64,000 nucleotides of DNA from Furfurilactobacillus milii (GTDB lineage: Bacteria > Bacillota > Bacilli > Lactobacillales > Lactobacillaceae). Position numbers and translations under genes: made by a program. Position 1 is the first letter of the stretch. Every line of letters starts with the position of its first letter. The stretch is from NCBI RefSeq assembly GCF_021654115.1, contig NZ_JAIWJF010000001.1, positions 496,001 through 560,000 of the forward strand, given 5' to 3'. Under the pieces are notes generated by a model, which was not told the DNA's origin, did not search any database, and worked only from the letters and a program-made list of their open reading frames with translations. Shown here in pieces: positions 54,683 to 63,307 of this stretch.

Positions 54683-56245
54683 ATGATTTATTTCGTTGAT
54701 TTTTCAATGCCGGAAAAGAAATCTGGGATTGAACATGCCGAGTTAAAACGGTTGTCGTTATTTCGCGATCATGGAATGGCGGCACGTTTGTTGACACGTG
54801 ATTATAGTCCACGCTTGCACTGGAACCTTAATGAAGCTCAGGTTAGTGATGCAGAAAGCATGAATATGTTTGACTACTTCCAAGGTGCTCTCGCAGCCGC
54901 GTCACAACCGTTGACGATGAACGATTTACGTTTTCCTGCTAACCATGAAGGATTGGATATTCAATGGCATGAGGACGAAGGCCGTTTTTATGTTCTCCAA
55001 AATGGTCAGCTATATCGGCGTGTCACCTTATTTTCCGGTACACAGCAAGTTAGCAGCGTTCAGCTGTTTGATCGCTTCGGCAATTTGTACCGCATTGACC
55101 ACTACGATTGTCGTGGCTTCAAAACGATGGAACAATATTATTCACAAGACAATAGGGTTGATATGGAGCGGTATCTGCACTTAGATGGCTCGCCCGCAAT
55201 CATCCGCTATTTAAAGAATGACGCAGGCGGTAATGAAATTGACAGCCGTTATACACTGGTTGACTATCAAGGCCACGATTATGATTTCGATGGAATGAAA
55301 ACGTTCCTCCGTTTTTACCTGGATGAAGTTGCTAAACATGATCCGCAGGTCAGCGTCTTCATTTCTGACCGCACGATGATCGACGATTGGTCCATCAGTC
55401 ATATGACCGCCAAAGCGTATAAAGTCTTGCACTTACATAATTCACAAACGGTTGACGCCAATGATCCTGCCCACGCGGCACTGAACTACAATTATGCGTA
55501 CGCTTTGCATAACCTTCAGGACTGGGACGCCATCGTAACGGCAACCAAACAACAGGCACAGGATGTAAAAGACCGTTTTAAACCGACGATTCCAGTATTC
55601 ACGATTCCAGTCGGCATTGTGCCAGCAGCGACACTGTCGATCCCTCATGTACCAATGGCTGAACGGACACCAGGTAAAGTGATTGCCGTGGCGCGAATCG
55701 CTAATGAAAAACGGTTGGACGATTTAATCAAAGCAGTTCATCAGGCGCGTGAATCAGTTGATAACGTGACACTGGATATTTACGGCTATGAGAATTCTGA
55801 AGATAATTTTGCCGAACCGAAAAAGATTAAAAAGCTCATTAAAGATTTGGATATGGGCAACGTAGTGACATTGAAGGGCTATGTTCCTAATCTGACACCC
55901 GTGTATAATTCTGCACAGATATTTGGTTTGACTAGCCGAATGGAAGGCTTTGATTTAGCCTTACTAGAAGCTGTTTCTCATGGGGTGGTTGGCTTGGCCT
56001 ACGATGTTAATTATGGACCGGCAGAGATTATCGAAAACGGTAAGAATGGTCGGCTAATTGATTTAGGTAATTGGCATCAGATGGCGGACCGGTTAGTTAA
56101 AATGCTCAAAAATCCTGTTCGTTTACAAGAGTATAGTGACGCGGCTTACGCCAGTGCTAGTCGCTTTAGCGCCGAATCCGTTTGGAACGCTTGGGTTCAG
56201 TTACTTATTGATGCTAATTCTAAAGTTGCGGACAAGGAGGGTTAG
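54683..56245 (+). CDS. gtfA: GtfA-like glycosyltransferase for surface adhesin glycosylation
   Basis: This 520-residue GT-B fold enzyme resembles GtfA of accessory Sec loci, which transfers the first sugar (GlcNAc in characterised cases) to Ser/Thr of serine-rich adhesins in the cytoplasm. The first lobe starts MIYFVDFSMPEKKSGIEHAE, with MNMFDYFQGAL before the extended beta insert (about 95-210, containing YDCRGF). LHLHNSQTVDAND and the second lobe (KVIAVARIANEKRLDDLI) follow, and the E-x7-E motif is in RMEGFDLALLEAVSHG. All expected parts are present. GGGAGTGA precedes the ATG. The gene sits 3 bp upstream of a GtfB-like gene. Acceptors are probably the two adhesins upstream. Confidence 0.9.
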   Translation: MIYFVDFSMPEKKSGIEHAELKRLSLFRDHGMAARLLTRDYSPRLHWNLNEAQVSDAESMNMFDYFQGALAAASQPLTMNDLRFPANHEGLDIQWHEDEGRFYVLQNGQLYRRVTLFSGTQQVSSVQLFDRFGNLYRIDHYDCRGFKTMEQYYSQDNRVDMERYLHLDGSPAIIRYLKNDAGGNEIDSRYTLVDYQGHDYDFDGMKTFLRFYLDEVAKHDPQVSVFISDRTMIDDWSISHMTAKAYKVLHLHNSQTVDANDPAHAALNYNYAYALHNLQDWDAIVTATKQQAQDVKDRFKPTIPVFTIPVGIVPAATLSIPHVPMAERTPGKVIAVARIANEKRLDDLIKAVHQARESVDNVTLDIYGYENSEDNFAEPKKIKKLIKDLDMGNVVTLKGYVPNLTPVYNSAQIFGLTSRMEGFDLALLEAVSHGVVGLAYDVNYGPAEIIENGKNGRLIDLGNWHQMADRLVKMLKNPVRLQEYSDAAYASASRFSAESVWNAWVQLLIDANSKVADKEG

Positions 56246-56248
56246 ACA

Positions 56249-56974
56249 ATGGATTTCTTATTGGATAATCGACTAATTAGTCAAGATAAAGATGTTGCGA
56301 AGGAAGCTGTGGACCAGTACAAACTCTTTTTGCCGAGCCATCCGGATGCTCAACTTTTGATTACGCAGTACACACCTGAACTGGCTCGGACTCTGGCGAA
56401 AGTAGAAATCAAACCTAACCGCGTGTTAAGCGTCTTCAATTTGCTGCAGCAGGCCGTTCACGTACCGCAAAAGAAGTTAACCAGTGAACAGTTAACCAAA
56501 ATCCCACCACTTTATTCCGTTTTGCCAAACGGTAAAAATAAGGCCCGTGTTGAAGAAGTCGACGCGCCGTTAGCTCATATCAATTACTATCCTGAAAGTG
56601 GCGAACAAGTTGAAAGTGTAGAACACGTTGATCGAGTAGGAAATGTGACATCGATTGACACCTATGATTGCCGTGGCTTTCTATCCCGAACGCGAACTTT
56701 TCATCGCAACCATGCATTAGCTACAGAACAATACTTCACAGCGGATGGCACCGAAGCGTGTTTGAACATTTTCATGAATAACGACCAAGGCCAGCTAACC
56801 AATACCGTTTGCCGCGTCATGAATTCGCGCGACGAAATTTATGAATATGATAATTTGGACCAACTATTAGGGTTAACGTTAGACCGTTATGCGAAGGAAC
56901 AGGATGGCGTTCGGATCTACACGAATGAAGCGCATATTATTCCGACGGACATCACCATTTCACCAATTGGATAA
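56249..56974 (+). CDS. Short GtfB-like protein lacking the second lobe
   Basis: This 241-residue protein follows gtfA by 3 bp with a strong AAGGAGGG site. Residues about 105-215 (VESVEHVDRVGNVTSIDTYD, then CRGF, and VCRVMNSRDEIYEYDNLD) resemble the beta domain of GtfB/GtfA. The rest aligns in order with the N-terminal half of GtfB. Known GtfB proteins are about 440-450 residues long, so the C-terminal half is missing. A terminator follows after 11 bp, so this is a settled gene end and not a recent break. GtfB normally acts as the chaperone that holds the unfolded adhesin for GtfA. This short form may keep only that contact surface. Confidence 0.75.
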   Translation: MDFLLDNRLISQDKDVAKEAVDQYKLFLPSHPDAQLLITQYTPELARTLAKVEIKPNRVLSVFNLLQQAVHVPQKKLTSEQLTKIPPLYSVLPNGKNKARVEEVDAPLAHINYYPESGEQVESVEHVDRVGNVTSIDTYDCRGFLSRTRTFHRNHALATEQYFTADGTEACLNIFMNNDQGQLTNTVCRVMNSRDEIYEYDNLDQLLGLTLDRYAKEQDGVRIYTNEAHIIPTDITISPIG

Positions 56975-56985
56975 ACCGATATTTG

Positions 56986-57031
56986 AGCGCAGACCGCACC
57001 AGTAGCATGGTGAGGGCTGTGCTTTGTTTTT
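56986..57031 (+). terminator. Terminator of gtfA and the GtfB-like gene
   Basis: AGCGCAGACCGCACCA pairs with TGGTGAGGGCTGTGCT with a few G-U or mismatched positions, around GTAGCA, followed by TTGTTTTT. Confidence 0.8.
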
Positions 57032-57037
57032 ACATTT

Positions 57038-57066
57038 TTGATAATTGAATCGCAGATTAGTAATAA
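57038..57066 (+). promoter_or_regulatory. Promoter of the HAD-rdgB-PfkB operon
   Basis: TTGATA, 17 bp, then TAATAA form a good sigma-A type promoter about 70 bp before the HAD gene. Confidence 0.6.
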
Positions 57067-57134
57067 AACATGATAAACTGATAATAATTTGCGAATTTTA
57101 ACAATAATAAATTCACATCAGTGGAGGCAGGTTA

Positions 57135-57791
57135 ATGGCGAATGTGTTAACGTTTGATTGCTATGGAACGTTGTTAAACGAAGACGGTACCTATAACGAA
57201 ATTGAACGGCTGGCGGCTCAGATTGGTGTCGACCAGAAGCTGGCACGTCAGCGTTTCATCAGCTATCAGGACGATCGCGATAACATGCATCCGTATATCG
57301 ACTACGATTTATTGACCCGCAATAACCTGATTCACCTCGATTATCAGTTTGGTCTGGAACATCAGTTTGAACGCTATTACGTCGAGGTTCTTCAAGCTCA
57401 TCGAGACTTGACGCCCTTCCCCGAGGTTATTGAAACGTTGCAAACCTTCGTTGATCGCGGCTATAAACTTGTGATGATTTCCAATTCATCGTGGGATATA
57501 ATTCCATTTAATGCCAAGGCGCTACGAGTGCCATTCGATGTTTGGACCGCAGAGGATGTTCATGCCTACAAACCAGATTTGAAGTTCTTCAAGGCGGTTG
57601 AGCAGCGTTATCATTTCAATAACAACAATCACGTTCACATTGCGCAGGGCTACGGTAGTGATGTCGTCCCATGTGCTGAACTTGGCTGGGACTGTATTTG
57701 GGTCAACCGTGATGGTCGCAAACCTGCTGGTAGTGAACGACCGATGCATGAGGTACGCACGTTGGATGAAGTGACTCAATATTTGGATTAA
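57135..57791 (+). CDS. HAD-superfamily hydrolase, haloacid-dehalogenase-like
   Basis: This 218-residue HAD protein shows motif 1 TFDCYGTLLNEDG with the nucleophilic Asp, motif 2 LVMISNSSWD, and the region HAYKPDLKFF with the motif 3 Lys. Motif 4 is replaced by AQGYGSDVVPC and GWDCIWVNRDG, as in dehalogenase type II-like members. GGAGG precedes the ATG. It is 11 bp upstream of rdgB. Most such proteins are small-molecule phosphatases. A housecleaning role next to rdgB is plausible but unproven. Confidence 0.88.
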   Translation: MANVLTFDCYGTLLNEDGTYNEIERLAAQIGVDQKLARQRFISYQDDRDNMHPYIDYDLLTRNNLIHLDYQFGLEHQFERYYVEVLQAHRDLTPFPEVIETLQTFVDRGYKLVMISNSSWDIIPFNAKALRVPFDVWTAEDVHAYKPDLKFFKAVEQRYHFNNNNHVHIAQGYGSDVVPCAELGWDCIWVNRDGRKPAGSERPMHEVRTLDEVTQYLD

Positions 57792-57802
57792 AGGAGTTTG
57801 AC

Positions 57803-58396
57803 ATGACAAAGTTAGTGATTGCGACTGGAAACCAGAATAAGGCGAAGGAATATCGAGAGATGTTACCAACTGGATTAGGTGTAGATGTCATCACGCTTAA
57901 GGATCTGGAAAATGTTCCTGACATTGTTGAAAATGGAACAACATTTGCTCAAAACGCTAAAATTAAGGCCACTACCATCATGGAACATTTTAAATTACCG
58001 GTGTTAGCCGATGATTCAGGACTAATGGTTGAGGCATTAAATGGTGAGCCTGGCGTTCATTCTGCTCGATATGCAGGAGATCATGACGATAAGGCTAATC
58101 GTGAAAAACTGTTAAATAAGTTAAACAGTGTGTCAAACCGTGCGGCAACATTTCACACGACAATTTACGCCGTTAAGCCGGACGGGAATGTATTGGAAGT
58201 TACCGGCGAGGTTAAGGGGCAAATCGTTGACGCTCCACGTGGTAGTGAAGCATTTGGATACGATTGTTTGTTCCAACCCGATGGTGAGTCGCGGACGTTT
58301 GGCGAAATGACCGGTGAAGAAAAAGACACAATCAGTCATCGCGGTCGGGCAATGCGAAAGTTTTTAAAGAGCTTTGACCAGTGGTGGCAGAACTGA
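57803..58396 (+). CDS. rdgB: Non-canonical purine NTP pyrophosphatase (XTP/dITPase), RdgB/HAM1 family
   Basis: This 197-residue protein hydrolyses ITP, dITP and XTP to the monophosphates, keeping deaminated purines out of nucleic acids. It shows VIATGNQNKAKEYREML at the start, ENGTTFAQNAKIKA, VLADDSGLMVEALNG, PGVHSARYAG, and FGYDCLFQPDG near the C-terminus. All are standard for the family. AAGGAG precedes the ATG. The gene is co-directional with the HAD gene and the HTH-PfkB gene, with short gaps. Confidence 0.95.
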   Translation: MTKLVIATGNQNKAKEYREMLPTGLGVDVITLKDLENVPDIVENGTTFAQNAKIKATTIMEHFKLPVLADDSGLMVEALNGEPGVHSARYAGDHDDKANREKLLNKLNSVSNRAATFHTTIYAVKPDGNVLEVTGEVKGQIVDAPRGSEAFGYDCLFQPDGESRTFGEMTGEEKDTISHRGRAMRKFLKSFDQWWQN

Positions 58397-58403
58397 GGTA
58401 ATT

Positions 58404-59492
58404 ATGACAGATCGAGAAGAACAAATTTTATCATGGATCAAACAAAATCCAATGATAAGCCAAAATGAACTGGCAGAATTAGCAGGTATTACTCGGTCAG
58501 GCGTGGCAGCTCATATTTCCAATTTGATGAAAAAAGGTTATTTGCGTGGCAAGGGCTATATTGTGACGCCACCGAGTTACGTGACAGTCATTGGCGGAAT
58601 AAATATGGACATCTTCGGGGTTGCCGATGAAAACGTGGTTGATAAAAGCTCCAATGCTGGCCATGTTTACTATGCGGTTGGAGGACTCGGCCGAAATATC
58701 GCACTAAATTTGCGTAAACTTGGTATTCAAAACTACTTCATTTCTGTCTATGGCGATGATAACAATGGTGAACAGTTTAAGGCAGACGCACTGGCAAATG
58801 ATATGGACATTACGTATTCCAAACAGTTTGCTGATACCAATTCGTCGACTTATTTATATGTCAATCAACCTGGTGGTGATCGTGTGGTTGGACTTGATGA
58901 TATGAGCATCAACGATCGGATTGCACCGGAGTTTTTGGAAGATCGTGAAGATATGATCAACAATTCGACAGCAGTTGTTATTGATTCGAATCTTCCACAA
59001 CAGACCATTGAGTGGTTGTACGAACACTGTCAACGACCGATGTTTGCTAAGGCGGTTTCGGTTACCAAAGCTGGCAGACTGTTGAAAGGTATTGGTCATT
59101 TAAATACGCTTGTCCTCAATGCGGTTGAATCAAAGACCTTATCTGGGATTGAGGCTAGTGACAAACACACGGCGATTCAATCAGCTCAACGAATAATAGA
59201 TAAAGGCGTTAATAACGTGTTTTTATATATTGATGAAGTGGGCATGCTTTATCAAGATGAGCGTCATCAGTTATTTTATCCTGAGCAAAAGATTAACCAA
59301 CGTAATACTAATGGAGCCGGAGCAGCAGCAACGGCAGCATTAGTATGGGCACATAAAAATGAAATGTCATTTGAAGATAGCGGTCAGTTGGCTAATGCTG
59401 CTGCATATCTTAGTATGGAGAGCATTCAGGCAGTGAATGAAAATCTGACCCACAGAACGCTCGAACTTAAGCGTCATGAACTGTTTGAGTAA
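58404..59492 (+). CDS. HTH-PfkB protein with GAGA instead of GAGD, probable regulator
   Basis: This protein of about 362 residues has an N-terminal winged helix (about 1-55), EEQILSWIKQNPMISQNELA. A PfkB sugar/nucleoside kinase domain follows, with VTVIGGINMDIFG, GGLGRNIALNLRKLG and SVYGDDNNGEQ. At the anion hole and catalytic base the sequence is NTNGAGAAATAAL, so the Asp of GAGD is Ala. The kinase is therefore probably inactive, and the domain may serve as a ligand sensor for the HTH. The ATG at 58404 follows a GAGGT site; the frame from 58374 overlaps rdgB. It is closely related to the intact PfkB kinase at 59783, which heads the next operon. It may control that operon. Confidence 0.85.
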   Translation: MTDREEQILSWIKQNPMISQNELAELAGITRSGVAAHISNLMKKGYLRGKGYIVTPPSYVTVIGGINMDIFGVADENVVDKSSNAGHVYYAVGGLGRNIALNLRKLGIQNYFISVYGDDNNGEQFKADALANDMDITYSKQFADTNSSTYLYVNQPGGDRVVGLDDMSINDRIAPEFLEDREDMINNSTAVVIDSNLPQQTIEWLYEHCQRPMFAKAVSVTKAGRLLKGIGHLNTLVLNAVESKTLSGIEASDKHTAIQSAQRIIDKGVNNVFLYIDEVGMLYQDERHQLFYPEQKINQRNTNGAGAAATAALVWAHKNEMSFEDSGQLANAAAYLSMESIQAVNENLTHRTLELKRHELFE

Positions 59493-59513
59493 AAATAAAA
59501 TTTAGTTAGATGA

Positions 59514-59544
59514 AGACCTTGTAGGAAACTGCAGGGTCTTTTTG
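59514..59544 (+). terminator. Terminator of the HAD-rdgB-PfkB operon
   Basis: AGACCTTGTAG pairs with CTGCAGGGTCT (two G-U pairs) around GAAA, followed by TTTTTG. Confidence 0.85.
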
Positions 59545-59661
59545 TTTGCTCGGAAACGGCGGCCAATGAGTATTGATTATTAATAAAACGGGTCTTTGTG
59601 AATAAAAAAATAAATGAAACCTCTAACTGTGTATGTACAAAGGATTTGTCAGTTCAAGCTA

Positions 59662-59675
59662 TGAAAGCGGTAACT
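59662..59675 (+). promoter_or_regulatory. CcpA-binding cre site
   Basis: TGAAAGCGGTAACT matches the cre consensus TGWAANCGNTNWCA at all positions but the last. It lies just upstream of the TTGACA box, so carbon catabolite control of the following operon is likely. Confidence 0.7.
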
Positions 59676-59682
59676 ATTTTTG

Positions 59683-59711
59683 TTGACAGGGCGAGACAAT
59701 GGGTATAAATT
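59683..59711 (+). promoter_or_regulatory. Promoter of the nucleoside operon
   Basis: TTGACA (59683-59688) is a perfect -35. TATAAA begins 15 bp later and TAAATT 17 bp later; either could serve as -10. The first gene starts about 75 bp downstream. Confidence 0.65.
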
Positions 59712-59782
59712 CTAAAGTGTCAAATGTTTATGCGCATAAACAAATGTCAGCAAAGGGTGAATTCAAATTAAGGAGAACAATT

Positions 59783-60742
59783 ATGATGAATTATTCACAA
59801 GCTGTTTCACCTGACGATTATGTTGTTGTAATCGGTGGCATGAACATGGATATCTTTGGCATGCCAAGTGACAAAGTCGTTGATCGAGATTCAAACCCAG
59901 GAATAGTCGGAATGTCGGTTGGCGGGGTTGGTCAAAACATTGCACAAAATTTGGCTCATTTGGAAGTGCCAACGTACTTAATTACCGTATATGGTGATGA
60001 CTACAATGGTCAATTACTAAAGACATCCTGTGAGAATAATCATATTCATCTAGACTATGCAGAACAGCTAGCGCATCAGCGTTCATCTACCTACATGTAC
60101 ATTACGGATGAAACGGGTGACATGCTTGTTGGTGTGAATGATATGGATATTTGTAAGCAGATCACACCGGAGTTTTTAAAACAGAGATTAGATTTTATTA
60201 ACGACGCCACGATTTGCCTGTTAGATGCCAATCTTGATCCTTCTACGCTGAATTGGATTGGTGCGCACGTGACAGCCCCATTGTTTGGCGACACTGTGTC
60301 AACGATTAAAGCACCTCATTTTGAGGGCATTTTAGATAAAATGACGGTTTTAAAACCCAATGCATTAGAAGCGTCGTTGCTATCTGGCGTTAAAATAACG
60401 GATTTGAATACGGCCAAACGTGCTGCAGAAGTTTTGCTTGATAAAGGTATTGCAAATGTTTTCATCTCGATGGGGGCACAAGGAATTTTATGTGCGAATA
60501 AAGATGATATGGCGTTTGTTAAACCCTTTAAAACAACGATTGTTAATGCGAATGGGGCTGGCGATTGCGGAATGGCAGCCATAACCTGGAGTTACTTTGA
60601 TGAACCTGATCGCCCGCTACATGAAATTGGACGAATTGCACAGGCCGCTTCAAGTATCGCTTTAGAAAGTGATAAATCTGTTCCTGATATCAACCCAAAA
60701 TTGGTTCAACAAAAATTAATGAGTGACACAATTGCAAATTAA
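59783..60742 (+). CDS. PfkB-family kinase, probable (pseudo)nucleoside kinase
   Basis: This kinase of about 319 residues shows VVVIGGMNMDIFGMP, VGGVGQNIAQNLAHL, TVYGDDYNGQ and the intact catalytic NANGAGDCGMAA. It is very similar to the HTH-PfkB protein upstream but has no HTH and keeps the Asp. The ATG at 59783 follows AAGGAGA; the frame from 59699 would overlap the promoter. The MDIFG and GG-x-G-x-N pattern suits the pseudouridine kinase (PsuK)/YeiC branch. Together with a NupC transporter it would phosphorylate an imported nucleoside. No PsuG glycosidase is in the window, so pseudouridine itself is unproven. Confidence 0.88.
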   Translation: MMNYSQAVSPDDYVVVIGGMNMDIFGMPSDKVVDRDSNPGIVGMSVGGVGQNIAQNLAHLEVPTYLITVYGDDYNGQLLKTSCENNHIHLDYAEQLAHQRSSTYMYITDETGDMLVGVNDMDICKQITPEFLKQRLDFINDATICLLDANLDPSTLNWIGAHVTAPLFGDTVSTIKAPHFEGILDKMTVLKPNALEASLLSGVKITDLNTAKRAAEVLLDKGIANVFISMGAQGILCANKDDMAFVKPFKTTIVNANGAGDCGMAAITWSYFDEPDRPLHEIGRIAQAASSIALESDKSVPDINPKLVQQKLMSDTIAN

Positions 60743-60756
60743 CGGAGGCAAAAGTA

Positions 60757-61449
60757 ATGATTAAACAAATTTATTCCCTAATTCAGTATGACGAAAGTGT
60801 TAAGACAATGGACGCCGGCGCGGACAATATTGGTTTGGTTCCAATGCAAAATGGTGGTGTTCCCGCACATCGCGTACCGCTAGACCGTGTTCGCAAGATC
60901 TTTGATGAAGCCAAGCGGCGTGGCGTTACCTCTGTGGCAATCATGCTTACAAATGATCCTGAAGAAATGCTGAAGCTTGGTGAAGAAATTCAACCTGATA
61001 TCTTGCACATTGCGGGTGACGGGTACGCGGCAGATGAGACGTTTGCCAAACGTTTAAAAGATGTTGCGCCACATACAAAGTTGATGCAAGCCGTATTGGT
61101 TGATAATGAATCGGCTATTGACCGTGCCAAGAAGTTTGAGCCGTTCGTTGATTACATTTTGTTGGATTCTGGTCTTGCACATGACACTGGTATTGGTGCG
61201 AGTGGTCAAACGCATGATTGGAATATTGATGCACAAATTGTTAAAGCCGTTAATGTGCCAGTCATTGAAGCGGGTGGACTTGGACCTGACAACGTGGCTG
61301 ATGCGATTAAGAAAATTCGACCATACGGTGTTGATTCATTGACGAAGACAAGTATTAAGTATGAAGGCGGCAACATGGAAAAGGATATCGACAAAGTTCG
61401 TGCCTTCTGTGAGAATGCTGACGCTGCTGCCAAAGAATTGGGACTGTAA
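60757..61449 (+). CDS. TrpF-like TIM-barrel protein (phosphoribosylanthranilate isomerase family)
   Basis: This 230-residue barrel protein has phosphate-binding loops of the TrpF type. They are visible in YILLDSGLAHDTGIGASGQT, then HDWNID, and later VIEAGGLGPDNVADAI with VDSLTKTSIKYEGG. No other trp gene is nearby. It is the second gene of a nucleoside-type operon, 14 bp after a PfkB kinase. TrpF isomerases act on ribose-5-phosphate N-glycosides by Amadori rearrangement. This one may isomerise a phosphorylated nucleoside or ribosyl compound. That is inference from fold and context. Confidence 0.8.
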   Translation: MIKQIYSLIQYDESVKTMDAGADNIGLVPMQNGGVPAHRVPLDRVRKIFDEAKRRGVTSVAIMLTNDPEEMLKLGEEIQPDILHIAGDGYAADETFAKRLKDVAPHTKLMQAVLVDNESAIDRAKKFEPFVDYILLDSGLAHDTGIGASGQTHDWNIDAQIVKAVNVPVIEAGGLGPDNVADAIKKIRPYGVDSLTKTSIKYEGGNMEKDIDKVRAFCENADAAAKELGL

Positions 61450-61489
61450 ACCAACGTTAAAATTCTAAGGAAGTTAAGGGAAGGATTGC

Positions 61490-62119
61490 GTGACAAAAAA
61501 TCGACTTACCGTTAAAAAAACAGTTATTGCGCTAGTTGGCATTTTTCTGGTTTGCGTCGGCGTGGCCTTTAATAACAACACGCGATTAGGTAATGACCCA
61601 GTCGGAATTATTTATGATGGCTTGCGGGCTGCTTTTCACATTCCCCGAGTTCAACTAGGAATGGTTTCCAATGTGTTAAACATTTTTCTGATTTTGCTGC
61701 TGTTTCTCGTTGGGCGTCATTACGTAAACATCGGCACGGTGATGTATTTAGTACCATATGGCATGTTTATTACGATTGGTTCGCATCTATATCCACATAT
61801 ATTTACAAATGACGCACTAATTACACGTTTAACTGGCGGTGCGACAGGAATCATCCTGTATTACATCGGAATTAGCTTGTTTGTAGCTGCCGACATAGGT
61901 GTTGATCCATTTAACGGATTTATGTTGACCATTCGAGATAAAACAGGCTGGAGCATGCGACGGAGCAAAATGACATTTGATGCTTGTTTAATGCTTGCCG
62001 GTTTTTTGATGGGTGGCAAGTTTGGCATTATCACGATTGTCACAGCGTTGACTACCGGGCCAACTATTCAAGCATTGAGTGAATTGATTCAAAAAAGAGT
62101 ATTTATGGAAAGGACTTAA
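61490..62119 (+). CDS. YczE/YitT-like integral membrane protein
   Basis: This 209-residue membrane protein has five or six hydrophobic segments. The pattern CVGVAFNNNTRLGNDPVGII near the start and ADIGVDPFNGFML in the middle repeats the YczE/YyaS style of G-x-DP loops after helix 1 and helix 4. The start codon is GTG at 61490 with an AAGG-containing region upstream. It lies between the TrpF-like gene and an alcohol dehydrogenase gene in one operon. The function of this family is poorly known; a transport role fits the operon. Confidence 0.8.
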   Translation: MTKNRLTVKKTVIALVGIFLVCVGVAFNNNTRLGNDPVGIIYDGLRAAFHIPRVQLGMVSNVLNIFLILLLFLVGRHYVNIGTVMYLVPYGMFITIGSHLYPHIFTNDALITRLTGGATGIILYYIGISLFVAADIGVDPFNGFMLTIRDKTGWSMRRSKMTFDACLMLAGFLMGGKFGIITIVTALTTGPTIQALSELIQKRVFMERT

Positions 62120-62125
62120 TAAAAG

Positions 62126-63283
62126 ATGGACTTTAAGTTACTTCAAAAAGTTAAAGTTGTCAGCACAGACCACCTCGACGAAACACTGTTAGAAATCATG
62201 AAAACAGAAAATTATCGACGCCCACTATTTGTCATGGATCACTTTTTAGCACAGGTAGAAATTGTCCAAGATGTTCAAACCGAGCTACAAGCAAATGGTA
62301 TTGAATATGCAGTATTTGATAAGGTCGTTTCAGATCCGCCAACTAGTGTTGTTGATGCTGGTGTAGCAGCCTTTAAAGAGCACAAGGCAGATAGCATTAT
62401 TGCAATTGGGGGTGGCAGCTCGATAGACGTTGCCCGCGGCATTAACATTGTCCGCGTAAACGGTGGAAAAATTTCAGATTATGTAGACCCACAAGTGACC
62501 ATCAAACCTTGTCCAGGACTAATTGCCGTGCCAACGACATCTGGGACAGGTAGCGAGATGTCTAACGCACTGGTTGTTACTGACGAAACAAGCAAACAAA
62601 AGCTGGCAATTCTGGCAGATGATGCGGTTAGTGAATACGCAGTTCTGAATCCTGATTTGTTATTGTCATTACCTAAAAACATGACAATTGCTACAGGATT
62701 AGATGCATTCTCTCATGCTGCAGAAGGGTATCTTTCTAAATTGGCTTCACCAGTAACGGATGCTATTTGTGAGAAAGTTATGTTCCTTCTATATAATTAC
62801 TTGCCACGAGCCGTTAAAAACGGTAATGATCGAGAAGCTCGTGAACGAGTCATGGTAGCGGCAACTTTGGCAGGATGGATGTTAAATAATGCGGGTACCA
62901 ATGTTGGTCATTCGATGGCACATGTGTTGGGATCTAAATATCATATTGTTCACGGGGAGGCCGTCGCATATGCCTTGCCTGGTGTCCTTCGTTTTGTTGG
63001 CCCCGTTATGCCACATAAGGTCAGAGAAATTGGTCAGATTTTAGGTGCTGTTTATCCTGAAAATGCACCTGAGGAACAGACAACCCTAATTGCGGAACGA
63101 ACTTATAAAGATTTCCGTGATCAGATTCTTGGCTTGCATCCATTTAGTGATTACAAGATTAGCCACGAAGAGTTGGCAACCAATGCAGAGGCCGTTGCAT
63201 ATGAACGCTTTGCAGGTAATACACCACGCGAAGTTACTGTTGATGCGGTTGAAACACTGTTGGCCTCGTACGGGAAACAATAA
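62126..63283 (+). CDS. Iron-containing (type III) alcohol dehydrogenase
   Basis: This 385-residue enzyme reduces aldehydes or oxidises alcohols with NAD(P). Visible are IIAIGGGSSIDVARGI (nucleotide loop), PTTSGTGSEMSNALVV, the metal site in TGLDAFSHAAEGY, and AGTNVGHSMAHVLGSKYHIVHG with further His ligands. All agree with the family. It starts 6 bp after the membrane protein gene. In this operon it may reduce an aldehyde released from a sugar phosphate or nucleoside breakdown, but the substrate is unknown. Confidence 0.92.
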   Translation: MDFKLLQKVKVVSTDHLDETLLEIMKTENYRRPLFVMDHFLAQVEIVQDVQTELQANGIEYAVFDKVVSDPPTSVVDAGVAAFKEHKADSIIAIGGGSSIDVARGINIVRVNGGKISDYVDPQVTIKPCPGLIAVPTTSGTGSEMSNALVVTDETSKQKLAILADDAVSEYAVLNPDLLLSLPKNMTIATGLDAFSHAAEGYLSKLASPVTDAICEKVMFLLYNYLPRAVKNGNDREARERVMVAATLAGWMLNNAGTNVGHSMAHVLGSKYHIVHGEAVAYALPGVLRFVGPVMPHKVREIGQILGAVYPENAPEEQTTLIAERTYKDFRDQILGLHPFSDYKISHEELATNAEAVAYERFAGNTPREVTVDAVETLLASYGKQ

Positions 63284-63307
63284 AACATAGAAGGGTAGTC
63301 GGAAATT

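Noticed and set aside
60757-61449. TrpF-like gene as true trpF
   Set aside because: No tryptophan biosynthesis gene is nearby, and the operon belongs to nucleoside uptake and carbon catabolite control.
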